33,576 bases of DNA, from NCBI GenBank assembly GCA_015258095.1, contig JABZIV010000024.1:1-33576 (forward strand), written 5' to 3'. Below the pieces are notes generated by a model. That model was not told where the DNA came from, searched no databases, and saw only the letters and a list, made by a program, of their open reading frames with translations. The DNA comes from Lachnospiraceae bacterium (GTDB lineage Bacteria; Bacillota; Clostridia; Lachnospirales; Lachnospiraceae). The position numbers were made by a program, and so were the translations under genes. Shown here piece after piece: positions 16,096 to 23,481 of this stretch (position 1 is the first letter of the stretch; every line of letters begins with the position of its first letter).

Positions 16096-16845
16096 ATGGC
16101 AAAGGAAACATTTTTTCCCCGCTTATCCGCATTGGCATCGCAGTTAGGCATCACGCTTTGCGAAAAACAGCTGGAACAATTCTATACGTACTATACTTTT
16201 CTGGTCGAAAAGAACAAAGTCATGAATCTGACGGCAATCACGGAGGAAGAGGATGTGATTGTGAAGCATTTTGTGGATTCTCTTGCCCTTCAGAAGATTA
16301 ATGTTTCACGTGAAACATTTTCCGACTGGTGTAAAGGAAAGCGCTGTATGGATGTCGGAACGGGGGCGGGATTTCCGGGTCTTGTTTTAAAGATTGCCTT
16401 TCCGGAGATTCTTCTTTCCCTTTCGGACTCTTTGCAAAAACGAATTCATTTTTTAGAGGAACTGGTGGAGAAACTTGGTCTTTCCGGAGTGGAATTCTAT
16501 CACGGAAGAGCGGAAGATATTGGACGGAATCCGATGCATCGGGAACGATATGACCTTGCAGTATCCCGTGCGGTTGCGAATCTGTCCACTTTGAGTGAGT
16601 ATGATCTTCCTTTCGTAAAACAGGATGGCTATTTTATTGCCATGAAATCCGGGAATCTCGATGCGGAATTGGAGAAAGGAAGAAAAGCAATTCATCTCCT
16701 CGGAGGGAAGCTGGAGGCGATAGAGGAATACACGCTTCCGGAAACGGATATTGCGAGGACGCTTCTCCTGATTCGAAAAGTGGAAAGTACGGCAAAGAAA
16801 TATCCGAGAAAAGCGGGGATTCCGGCAAAGGAACCTTTGGGCTAA
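16096..16845 (+). CDS. rsmG: 16S rRNA (guanine-N7) methyltransferase RsmG (GidB)
   Basis: RsmG (249 aa) uses SAM to methylate a conserved guanine (E. coli G527) in 16S rRNA. It shows NKVMNLTAITEEEDVIVKHFVDSL in the N-terminal part, the SAM-binding loop DVGTGAGFPG (86-95), and SRAVANLSTLSEYDLPFVKQDG. The ATG has GAGG upstream. The DNA encoding residues 69-75 (NVSRETF) is a perfect parS site, so this surface linker is probably dictated by ParB binding. It follows mnmG, the usual order, and precedes parAB by one gene. Confidence 0.96.
   Translation: MAKETFFPRLSALASQLGITLCEKQLEQFYTYYTFLVEKNKVMNLTAITEEEDVIVKHFVDSLALQKINVSRETFSDWCKGKRCMDVGTGAGFPGLVLKIAFPEILLSLSDSLQKRIHFLEELVEKLGLSGVEFYHGRAEDIGRNPMHRERYDLAVSRAVANLSTLSEYDLPFVKQDGYFIAMKSGNLDAELEKGRKAIHLLGGKLEAIEEYTLPETDIARTLLLIRKVESTAKKYPRKAGIPAKEPLG
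16302..16317. promoter_or_regulatory. parS site 1 (inside rsmG)
   Basis: TGTTTCACGTGAAACA is a perfect match to the B. subtilis-type 16-bp parS consensus, and the palindrome extends to 20 bp (16300-16319). It is embedded in the rsmG coding frame. It should be a nucleation site for ParB about 7.3 kb from oriC. Confidence 0.95.
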
Positions 16846-16876
16846 GAAAAACGGGAGAAAGAAGGGAAGATAACAA

Positions 16877-17371
16877 ATGCAAAAAGAGATCAAACGAAAA
16901 CTGCCGGTATTCGGTGTTGGACCAATCTATGTCGTCGTGTGTTTCCTCTTCACTACTACAGCTGTCCTTCTAGATCAATGCGGATATTTAGAAAAAGGGA
17001 AAATTCCCGGTGCGAAAATCGGAATGACTCTCCTGGGCATTCTGTTTATTCTGGGCGGTCTTGGCTTATGGATTAAAGCAGTGCTTTTGCAGAAAATTGG
17101 CGAGGAAATCAAAAGAGGAAAGTTGATTACGGACGGCGTTTATTCTCTTGTAAGAAATCCGATCTATTCCGCTTTTCTCTTTGTCTTTACCGGTATTCTA
17201 TGTTTGTTTTATAATTTGTATTTGTTGCTTCTCCCCTTTTTATTTTGGCTTTTTTTAACGGTACTCATGCAATGTACGGAAGAAAAGTGGCTGAAAGAAA
17301 AATTCGGAGACGAGTATACGGAGTATGCAAAAAAGGTCAATCGGGTAATTCCTTGGTTTAGAAAAAAGTAG
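16877..17371 (+). CDS. Isoprenylcysteine carboxyl methyltransferase-like (ICMT/PEMT family) membrane protein
   Basis: This 164-aa protein has about four or five membrane segments (near residues 10-30, 45-70, 93-130). It carries the ICMT-like block TDGVYSLVRNPIYSAFLF (about 80-97) and a C-terminal EEKWLKEKFGDEYTEYAKKVNRVIP (about 137-161). Family members methylate small lipids or prenyl-protein ends, but the bacterial substrates are mostly unknown, so no substrate is claimed. It has GAAGGGAAG upstream and lies 31 bp after rsmG. Its position between rsmG and parA is not a standard feature of the origin region. Confidence 0.75.
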   Translation: MQKEIKRKLPVFGVGPIYVVVCFLFTTTAVLLDQCGYLEKGKIPGAKIGMTLLGILFILGGLGLWIKAVLLQKIGEEIKRGKLITDGVYSLVRNPIYSAFLFVFTGILCLFYNLYLLLLPFLFWLFLTVLMQCTEEKWLKEKFGDEYTEYAKKVNRVIPWFRKK

Positions 17372-17396
17372 AAAAACAGGCGTGCACGCGTAAAGC

Positions 17397-17425
17397 TTGC
17401 ATGATAAAACGGGATATAGTATAAA
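17397..17425 (+). promoter_or_regulatory. parA promoter
   Basis: -35 TTGCAT (17397-17402), 17-bp spacer, -10 TATAAA (17420-17425). A 10-bp perfect palindrome GCGTGCACGC lies just upstream (17380-17389). The parS site begins at the base after the -10 box, so the predicted start falls inside parS. Confidence 0.65.
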
Positions 17426-17441
17426 TGTTTCACGTGAAACA
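17426..17441. promoter_or_regulatory. parS site 2 (in the parA leader)
   Basis: TGTTTCACGTGAAACA, identical to site 1, within a 22-bp perfect palindrome (17423-17444). It sits between the parA -10 box and the parA ribosome binding site. Bound or spreading ParB could therefore repress parAB directly. Confidence 0.95.
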
Positions 17442-17462
17442 TTTGAGAAGGGAAGTGTGTGA

Positions 17463-18221
17463 GTGGGCAGAATTATTAGCATTACAAATCAAAAAGGCGG
17501 TGTGGGAAAAACAACTACCGCATTAAATCTTTCGGCTTCCCTTGGTGAAGCAAAGCAGAAAGTGCTGCTTCTGGACTTTGACCCGCAGGGTAATGCCGGA
17601 AGCGGAATTGGCGTACGCGATGTAGAAAAAAGCATCTATGAAGTTTTGAGCGGGGAACTTTCCGTTCAGGAGGCCATCCTGGAAAATCGTATTGAAAATG
17701 TAGACTTCCTTCCCGGAAACCGCAATCTTGCTGCGATGGACGCAGAATTGGCAAATGAGGAAAATAAGAATTATCTTCTGAAGGAAGTGCTGGATAAGGT
17801 GAAAGAGGACTATGATTATGTCTTTATCGACTGTCCGCCCAGCCTTGGAACCTTAACCATTAACGCTCTTACCGCTTCCGATTCGGTGCTTATTCCTATC
17901 CAGTGTGAGTATTATGCCCTGGAAGGTTTGCAGCAGATTCTGAACACCATTACGTCGGTCAGAGAAGCACTGAATGAGGACTTGCGGATAGAAGGTATCC
18001 TTTTCACGATGTATGACAGTAGAAATCTGCTTTCACAGGATGTTGTGGCTGCGGTAAAAGGACATTTTCCGGTGCACCTTTTTGAAACGATTATTCCTCG
18101 AAACGTACGACTTGCGGAGGCTCCCAGTCATGGCCTTCCCATCAATCTTTATGACAGTTCCTCAAGCGGCGCAGAGGCCTACAGAAGGCTTGCCGGAGAG
18201 GTTTTGGAACGGGAGTTATAA
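17463..18221 (+). CDS. parA: Chromosome partitioning ATPase ParA (Soj)
   Basis: ParA/Soj (252 aa) is a deviant-Walker ATPase that binds DNA as an ATP dimer and works with ParB in origin segregation. In B. subtilis, Soj also controls DnaA. Visible: the deviant Walker A KGGVGKTT (11-18), LLDFDPQGNAGSG (about 36-48), the Walker B region YVFIDCPPSLG (about 119-129) and a C-terminal ...LPINLYDSSSSGAEAYRRLAGEVLE. There is no N-terminal DNA-binding extension, as expected for chromosomal Soj. The start is GTG, with AAGGGAAG upstream. An intercistronic stem-loop separates it from parB. Confidence 0.95.
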   Translation: MGRIISITNQKGGVGKTTTALNLSASLGEAKQKVLLLDFDPQGNAGSGIGVRDVEKSIYEVLSGELSVQEAILENRIENVDFLPGNRNLAAMDAELANEENKNYLLKEVLDKVKEDYDYVFIDCPPSLGTLTINALTASDSVLIPIQCEYYALEGLQQILNTITSVREALNEDLRIEGILFTMYDSRNLLSQDVVAAVKGHFPVHLFETIIPRNVRLAEAPSHGLPINLYDSSSSGAEAYRRLAGEVLEREL

Positions 18222-18266
18222 TTTTCTCTTTGAAAGCGACCGCTATGAAATCGGGAAAAGAGAGAA
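18222..18266 (+). other. parA-parB intercistronic stem-loop
   Basis: TTTTCTCTTT (18222-18231) pairs with AAAGAGAGAA (18257-18266), 10 bp with one G-T pair, right after the parA stop. The 25-nt loop can hold a small AGC/GCT stem. There is no T-run after it, so it may act in mRNA processing or in setting the ParA:ParB ratio. Confidence 0.45.
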
Positions 18267-18310
18267 AACTGTGTTGAAAAACGTGTAGAACGAAAGGGCA
18301 GGGAGTGTGT

Positions 18311-19186
18311 ATGGCAAAGCATGGTTTAGGAAAAGGGGTGGACAGTTTATTCACTGTGAATCCTCAAAAGACGGAAGTCGCGAAAGGGGAAGAAGGAAAA
18401 CTCGTGAAGATTTCCCTTGTTCAACCGAATCCGGAACAACCCAGAAAGCGTTTTTCCGAGGAAGAACTGAAAGAACTTTCCGAGAGTATCAGGCAGTACG
18501 GTGTGATTCAACCTTTACTGGTAAAGAAACAGGGCCCGATTTATGAAATTATTGCCGGAGAGCGGAGGTATCGTGCGGCAAAGATGGCAGGACTCACGGA
18601 AATCCCCGTGCTTATACGGGATTATGATGAAAAGCGCAGTAAAGAGGTTGCTATCATCGAAAATATCCAGAGAGAGGATTTAAATGCGGTTGAAGAGGCG
18701 CTTGCTTATCAAAATTTAATCAATACCTATCAACTCAGCCAGGAAGAACTTGCGGAAAGGCTTTCCAAGAAAAGAACAACCATTACAAACAGTTTACGTC
18801 TTCTGAAACTCGAGGAGGAGATACTCCGCTATATTCGGGAAGGAAAGTTGAAGGAGGGACACGGAAGGGCGCTCCTACAGTTTCCCGAAGGCGAGAAGCG
18901 TATTCAACTTGCAAAGGAATGCATCGAAAAGAATCTGAGTGTACGGGAGATAGAGAGAAAAGCACAATCTTTGGAGAAAGGAAAGGGAAAGGAAAAGAAG
19001 AAATCCCTAAGCAGGCAATTCAGCAGCATTTTCAAAGATTTAGAAAATAAAATGGGAGAAAGCCTGCAAACGAAGGTGAAGATTATCCCGCAGAATGAAA
19101 ATAGAGGAAAGTTGGAGATTCAGTATTATTCCAAAGAAGACCTGGAACGGATTTTTGAAATGGTAGAGGGAAAGGGTAGAAGATAA
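18311..19186 (+). CDS. parB: Chromosome partitioning protein ParB (Spo0J)
   Basis: ParB/Spo0J (291 aa) is a CTP-dependent DNA clamp that loads at parS and spreads. Visible: the CTP-binding motifs GERRYRAA (83-90) and AIIENIQREDLNAVEEA (about 115-131), a helix-turn-helix LSQEELAERLSKKRTTITNSLRLL (about 139-162) and a C-terminal dimerisation region. Residues 218-240 form a basic linker (KGKGKEKKKSLSRQ). The ATG at 18311 follows GGCAGGGAG; an in-frame GTG lies two codons upstream. The two perfect parS sites nearby fit this protein. The next gene starts one base after its stop. Confidence 0.96.
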   Translation: MAKHGLGKGVDSLFTVNPQKTEVAKGEEGKLVKISLVQPNPEQPRKRFSEEELKELSESIRQYGVIQPLLVKKQGPIYEIIAGERRYRAAKMAGLTEIPVLIRDYDEKRSKEVAIIENIQREDLNAVEEALAYQNLINTYQLSQEELAERLSKKRTTITNSLRLLKLEEEILRYIREGKLKEGHGRALLQFPEGEKRIQLAKECIEKNLSVREIERKAQSLEKGKGKEKKKSLSRQFSSIFKDLENKMGESLQTKVKIIPQNENRGKLEIQYYSKEDLERIFEMVEGKGRR

Positions 19187-19187
19187 A

Positions 19188-19700
19188 ATGGGTGTTGTGA
19201 GCAAGTTGATTGAGAATGCGCTTCCGCTTTTTTTGATTCTCAGTTTGGTTTTATCACTTATTTCTCTTATCTTTGCCATCCATGCGGAGGCAAAGTATAA
19301 GAAGCTGTACAGGCAGTATGATTATTTTATGCGAGGAAAGGATGCAGAGACGCTGGAGGACTATTTTGTTGAGCTACAGCGTCATGTGGAGAAGTCGGAG
19401 GATCTCCTGGAAGATCAGAGGGAAATGTTAAAGGTACTGCATAACAACAACCGCTCCGCCTTTCAGAAGATGGGCATGATTCGATACAATGCCTACAGCG
19501 GTTTGGGAGGAAATCTTTCCTTTGCACTTGCCATTTTGAACTATGACAATTCCGGTTTCGTTTTAAACTCCGTTCACTCTAATGAAGGGGGATTCCTCTA
19601 TATCAAGGATGTGGAAAAGGGCAGCACGACGGTGGAACTTGGTGCAGAGGAAAAGCTTGCTCTGGAAGAAGCGCTCGGTTACAGAAAGAAAAAAGAATGA
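19188..19700 (+). CDS. DUF4446 family membrane protein
   Basis: This 170-aa protein has one N-terminal membrane segment (about residues 11-31), a predicted coiled-coil-like stretch (about 40-90) and the family block KMGMIRYNAYSGLGGNLSFA, followed by ALAILNYDNSGFVLNSVHS and GGFLYIKDV. It matches my knowledge of DUF4446, a Clostridia/Firmicutes family commonly found next to parAB but without established function. It starts one base after parB, so it is almost surely cotranscribed. A role at the membrane linked to origin positioning is speculation from context. Confidence 0.85.
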   Translation: MGVVSKLIENALPLFLILSLVLSLISLIFAIHAEAKYKKLYRQYDYFMRGKDAETLEDYFVELQRHVEKSEDLLEDQREMLKVLHNNNRSAFQKMGMIRYNAYSGLGGNLSFALAILNYDNSGFVLNSVHSNEGGFLYIKDVEKGSTTVELGAEEKLALEEALGYRKKKE

Positions 19701-19763
19701 GCAGGTCGGAGAGCATGCACGAAGTAAGCGAAGCGGAAACGGCGGATGAAGGAGAGTCCTTTC

Positions 19764-22250
19764 GTGAATATTGGATTTTATAAGAAAAAAAGATTTTGGA
19801 CAAAAAGAAGAGGGAGAGCTTTTCTATTGGGCGGCATTTTTCTTGTCGCTCTCCTTTTTTATTTTCTCCATGCCTATCAATCGATGGACAAGAATAGTCG
19901 TGTGTATGCCAATATGGGAGAGTCCAGACTTCCCTACCTTTATACCATGATAGGGGGAAAAAAGCGGAATCCGCTTCATGCCTATTTTCAGGAGCTGGAA
20001 GGAGCTACCGTAAGAAACAGCGTGGCGGTGCTTCCGGAGGACAGAAAACTCTCTTTTTATGTTGATGCAAAAAAGAACGGCATTACTGCGGCAAAGTATA
20101 CGATACGGAGTCTTGACGGTACGGATCTCATTGAGAAGGACGGAACGGTGGATATCCGGAAAGAAGGAGAGGGATTGCAGCTCACCTTGCCGATACAGAA
20201 TCTGGTGGAAGAGGGAAAAGAGTATCAACTGCGCTTGCGCCTGGAAATGGGGGAAACGGCGGTCTATTACTATACCCGTATTCTTGCCGGAAAAGAAAAG
20301 ATGGCGGAGGATATGCTTTCGCTAGGGGAAGACTTCACGCGGAAGAGTTTCTCCAAGACGGAGGCAAAATCCCTTACTACCTACCTGGAATCGGATGATA
20401 CGATGGATAACCAGGACCTGTCCCATGTGAATCTGCACTCTTCGTTTCAACAGATTACCTGGGGGGATACCGGGATGAGTCTGGACGGGGAGCCGGAAAT
20501 CAGTTTAAAAGAAGTAAACGGAATCATGGGGATGGTACAGGTACGTTATGCATCGAAGGCAACGGACAGTGACGGAAACACCCACCGTTTCTTTAATGAA
20601 GATAACTATGTCATGCGCTATGACAGCCAGAGAATTTATCTTATGGATTTTGACCGAAGGAGCACGGAAATCTTTGACGGACAGGCATTTCGCTTTAAGG
20701 ATAAGAAGATTCTCCTCGGGGTGGATCAGACGGAAGATATCCAGTTAGCTTACTCCGATACAAAGAGTTTTTATGCTTTTTCGAAGGGCAATGCGCTATA
20801 TCGATTGGGCAGTGAGCGAAATCTGACCCGTATTTTCACCTATCTTACCGAAGAAAACAATCATTTCCGGGGAGACTTCCTGGATCACGGTATTCGCATC
20901 ATGGATGTGAAGAATAACGGAGATGTGGACTTCCTGGTATACGGATATATCAGCAGAGGAAGTCATGAAGGCTATACGGGAATCGTTTTCTACACATACA
21001 ACAGTTCGGAAAATACGGTCGTGGAAAATTTCTTCTTACCTCTTTCGGAAAACAAGGCGGAATTGGAAGAAAGTCTGAATCGACTGGTATATCAGGCGGG
21101 CAGTAAGATGTTCTACTTGTATTATCGTGGCAATGTATATGGCATTGATACGAACAGTTTTGAGGTCTTAACCCTGGTGTCCTCTGTCTCTATGGATGAG
21201 ATTGCTTCCAGTGATAACGGACAATACCTTTCCTACGGGGAAAATGAGAGAAACACCGAGCTGAAGAAGAGCGTTTTGCTTCGAAACTTAAAGACGGACA
21301 GGACGGAAAATATAGCGGAAGAGAACCGTTTATTTAAGATCATCGGTTTTATAGAGCGCGATCTCGTTCTTGGCGTGGCGGACAGTAAGGAAAGTACGGA
21401 ATGGGATCCGCAGGGAGAAATTCCGGTTTCGGAAATTCGTATTGTCGCTCCAAACGGAGAAGTGAAGCTCTCCTACAAGAAGGAGAATTTATATTATGCG
21501 AACTTCTCCATCGAAGCGAACCAGCTCCGTTTCGATGAGTATACACATGATGAAAACGGGTATCATTATGCCGGAAAGGATAGCGTCCTCTCCAATAAGG
21601 GGAAGGAAGAAGAGCAGAGTATAAAGCCGGAAAGTAAAGTTTCAGGGACCTTTGGAAAGCAGTTCTCTCTTCCGATGCTTGGAAAAGGGGAAGGAAAAGT
21701 GACCGTGCTCAGTCCGGAAAAGTTTTCCATAGAAAAGGCAGGTTCGATCGAGTTGCAGGAGAATCGTGATTTGAAGCAGGAAGGCTTCTTCGCCTACTCT
21801 CTCGGCAGCTATCGGGGATGTTTTAGGAATATGGAGATGGCGATCTCTTCCATCTATGATAATTTCGGTTATATTCTGGACGGGCAGCAGAGAATGATAT
21901 GGAACAGGACGGATAGACCGAGCGTGATGGTTGGAAAGGCGCGGGAAGATGAAGTAACGAACTTTATTTCGGAAATACCGGATGTAAGAAGCAGTTTACA
22001 AACCGATCAGGGACAGCTTTTGAATCTGTACGGGGTGAGTCTGAATGCGGCCTTATATTATACGGCGAAAGGATATCCTTTGATGATTCGACTGGATAAC
22101 CGATGGGAGCTGATTACGGGATACAATGGAAGTCAGGTCACGGTCTACACGCTGGGAGGAAACGGAGCGCCGATGATCATGAAGAAAGAGGATGCCGCAG
22201 CGCGTTACGACAAAGTGCATAACGCCTTCTTTGCTTTTCTTCCTTCATAA
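19764..22250 (+). CDS. Large membrane-anchored protein of unknown function, possible degenerate C39-like C-terminus
   Basis: The chosen start is GTG at 19764, because AAGGAGAG lies 7 bases upstream; an in-frame ATG at 19746 has poor spacing. The 828-aa product has a basic N-terminus (YKKKRFWTKRRGR), one membrane segment (about 20-39) and a large, mostly beta-like extracytoplasmic region. The middle (about 240-560) has beta-propeller-like stretches (YSDTKSFYAFSKGNALYRLG, DNGQYLSYGENERN). The last 150 residues (YRGCFRNMEMAISSIYDNFG, VSLNAALYYTAKGYPLMIRL, WELITGYNGSQVTVYT) recall papain-like C39 domains in Lachnospiraceae surface proteins. The usual active-site His is not evident, since RWELITGYN stands where a His would be expected. 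It follows DUF4446 by 63 bp. Function is not known. Confidence 0.6.
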   Translation: MNIGFYKKKRFWTKRRGRAFLLGGIFLVALLFYFLHAYQSMDKNSRVYANMGESRLPYLYTMIGGKKRNPLHAYFQELEGATVRNSVAVLPEDRKLSFYVDAKKNGITAAKYTIRSLDGTDLIEKDGTVDIRKEGEGLQLTLPIQNLVEEGKEYQLRLRLEMGETAVYYYTRILAGKEKMAEDMLSLGEDFTRKSFSKTEAKSLTTYLESDDTMDNQDLSHVNLHSSFQQITWGDTGMSLDGEPEISLKEVNGIMGMVQVRYASKATDSDGNTHRFFNEDNYVMRYDSQRIYLMDFDRRSTEIFDGQAFRFKDKKILLGVDQTEDIQLAYSDTKSFYAFSKGNALYRLGSERNLTRIFTYLTEENNHFRGDFLDHGIRIMDVKNNGDVDFLVYGYISRGSHEGYTGIVFYTYNSSENTVVENFFLPLSENKAELEESLNRLVYQAGSKMFYLYYRGNVYGIDTNSFEVLTLVSSVSMDEIASSDNGQYLSYGENERNTELKKSVLLRNLKTDRTENIAEENRLFKIIGFIERDLVLGVADSKESTEWDPQGEIPVSEIRIVAPNGEVKLSYKKENLYYANFSIEANQLRFDEYTHDENGYHYAGKDSVLSNKGKEEEQSIKPESKVSGTFGKQFSLPMLGKGEGKVTVLSPEKFSIEKAGSIELQENRDLKQEGFFAYSLGSYRGCFRNMEMAISSIYDNFGYILDGQQRMIWNRTDRPSVMVGKAREDEVTNFISEIPDVRSSLQTDQGQLLNLYGVSLNAALYYTAKGYPLMIRLDNRWELITGYNGSQVTVYTLGGNGAPMIMKKEDAAARYDKVHNAFFAFLPS

Positions 22251-22260
22251 AGGTTGAACC

Positions 22261-22355
22261 GTAAAGGAGCGTAGCGCACTGCAAAGTTGTGTACCGAAAA
22301 GGAGTGTAGCGTACTGTAAAGGAGTGTACTGTAGCGTAAAGGCGTGTAGCGGGGT
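22261..22355. repeat. Degenerate short tandem repeat between convergent genes
   Basis: Five decaying copies of a 15-20 bp unit (best copies GTAAAGGAGCGTAGCGCACT at 22261-22280 and GAAAAGGAGTGTAGCGTACT at 22296-22315; partial copies at 22281, 22316 and 22336) fill the gap between the 828-aa gene and rsmA. There is no clear hairpin terminator in this 132-bp interval. Confidence 0.75.
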
Positions 22356-22382
22356 GATTACTGCATTGAAATTCCTTCGAAC

Positions 22383-23255
22383 TTATGATTTTTCTTTCAG
22401 CAACTCTCCGATTCCGTCGCTCACTAAGGCGAAGTCAGAGAGGCTGAGCGTTTCTCCGCGGACGTTTTCGGGAAAAGAGAGGGAGCTGAGGAGTTCCTGC
22501 AATGCCTTTTTCTCTATCCGGAAGCCGGCAGAGAGGGCATTCACCAGGGTTTTCCGTCTTTGCATAAAAGAGAACTTGATTGTTTTGAAAAGAAGCGCCG
22601 GGTCAGCAACGGCTACCGGTGCTTTTTGATGGAGTTTCAAGGAAATAACCATGGAGGAGACATTCGGCCTTGGAATAAAGCAGTGTGGCGGAACTTCCTG
22701 TACGATTTCAGGCCGGGTATAATACTGTACGGCAAGGGAAAGAGCGCCGTAATCCTTCGTTCCCGGAGCGGCTTTCATGCGGAGGGCGACCTCTTTTTGT
22801 ACCATGACGGTGATGGAATCCAGAGGGAGTTTTTTCTCAAGAAGGGAGAGCAGAATCGGAGTGGTGATATAGTAAGGAAGGTTCGCCACGACTTTCACAT
22901 GGGGGAAAGCGGGGTGAGCCGCAATGATTTCTTGAAAGTCCACCTTCAGTGCATCGGCATGGAGCAGCAGAAAATTATCTTGTGTAGCAAGATTTTCTTC
23001 CAGGATGGGAATCAGCTTATCATCAATTTCGACAGCAACAACGAAGCCGGCTCTTTCACAGAGCGCCTCCGTGAGAGTGCCGATACCCGGACCGATTTCT
23101 ATCACCAAATCTTCTTTTCCAATCGCGGAAAAATCTAAAATATGTTCCAAAACGGAAGGATCGATTAAAAAATTCTGCCCGAATTGTTTCTTGAACTGGA
23201 AATTGCTTTTCTGTAAAACGGCAATGGTTTCTTTGGATTGAACGAGCTTTGCCAT
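22383..23255 (-). CDS. rsmA: 16S rRNA (adenine(1518/1519)-N6) dimethyltransferase RsmA (KsgA)
   Basis: RsmA (290 aa) dimethylates two adjacent adenines near the 16S 3' end (E. coli A1518/A1519). It shows FKKQFGQNFLID (about 22-33), the SAM loop IEIGPGIGTLTEAL (about 54-67), the catalytic motif VVANLPYYITTP (about 119-130) and the C-terminal helical domain. The ATG at 23255-23253 follows a GGGGG-type site; the frame is open further upstream, but that extension is unconserved. The gene runs against its neighbours and toward oriC, so it faces replication head-on. Confidence 0.95.
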   Translation of the reverse strand: MAKLVQSKETIAVLQKSNFQFKKQFGQNFLIDPSVLEHILDFSAIGKEDLVIEIGPGIGTLTEALCERAGFVVAVEIDDKLIPILEENLATQDNFLLLHADALKVDFQEIIAAHPAFPHVKVVANLPYYITTPILLSLLEKKLPLDSITVMVQKEVALRMKAAPGTKDYGALSLAVQYYTRPEIVQEVPPHCFIPRPNVSSMVISLKLHQKAPVAVADPALLFKTIKFSFMQRRKTLVNALSAGFRIEKKALQELLSSLSFPENVRGETLSLSDFALVSDGIGELLKEKS

Positions 23256-23285
23256 GCATTCCCCCTTCTTGCACAGTTTCTTGGA

Positions 23286-23314
23286 ATATTGCCATAGTTT
23301 CCGGAAGAAAGCAA
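23286..23314 (-). promoter_or_regulatory. Candidate rsmA promoter
   Basis: Minus strand: TTGCTT (23309-23314), 17 bp, CAATAT (23286-23291). Both boxes are weak. An 8-bp palindrome CGTGCACG lies upstream (23335-23342), the same core as the one ahead of parA. Confidence 0.3.
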
Positions 23315-23397
23315 GTATGGAAGGAAAAAGCATCCGTGCACGAGCGCTTTTTTCTATAAAAACTCTTCGCTAACCACTTCCGCTTTTATAGGCTTTC

Positions 23398-23425
23398 CGT
23401 TATACTAGGAATAACGATTTTTTTT
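23398..23425 (+). promoter_or_regulatory. Upstream element of mreB: hairpin with T8, or -10 box
   Basis: CGTTAT (23398-23403) pairs with ATAACG (23411-23416), followed by A and T8 (23418-23425), a weak intrinsic-terminator shape. The same bases contain TATACT (23401-23406), a good -10 box with no good -35 at 17 bp (TTCCGC). Further on, CCCGA/TCGGG (23428-23432 with 23443-23447) and CGAGT/ACTCG (23430-23434 with 23452-23456) are competing stems before the mreB ribosome binding site. Confidence 0.35.
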
Positions 23426-23481
23426 ATCCCGAGTGTCGCATATCGGGCGGGACTCGTTTGCAATAATATACGGAGGAATCC

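Noticed and set aside
23256..23333. N-terminal extension of rsmA
   Set aside because: The added residues are unconserved, and a good ribosome binding site precedes the ATG at 23255.
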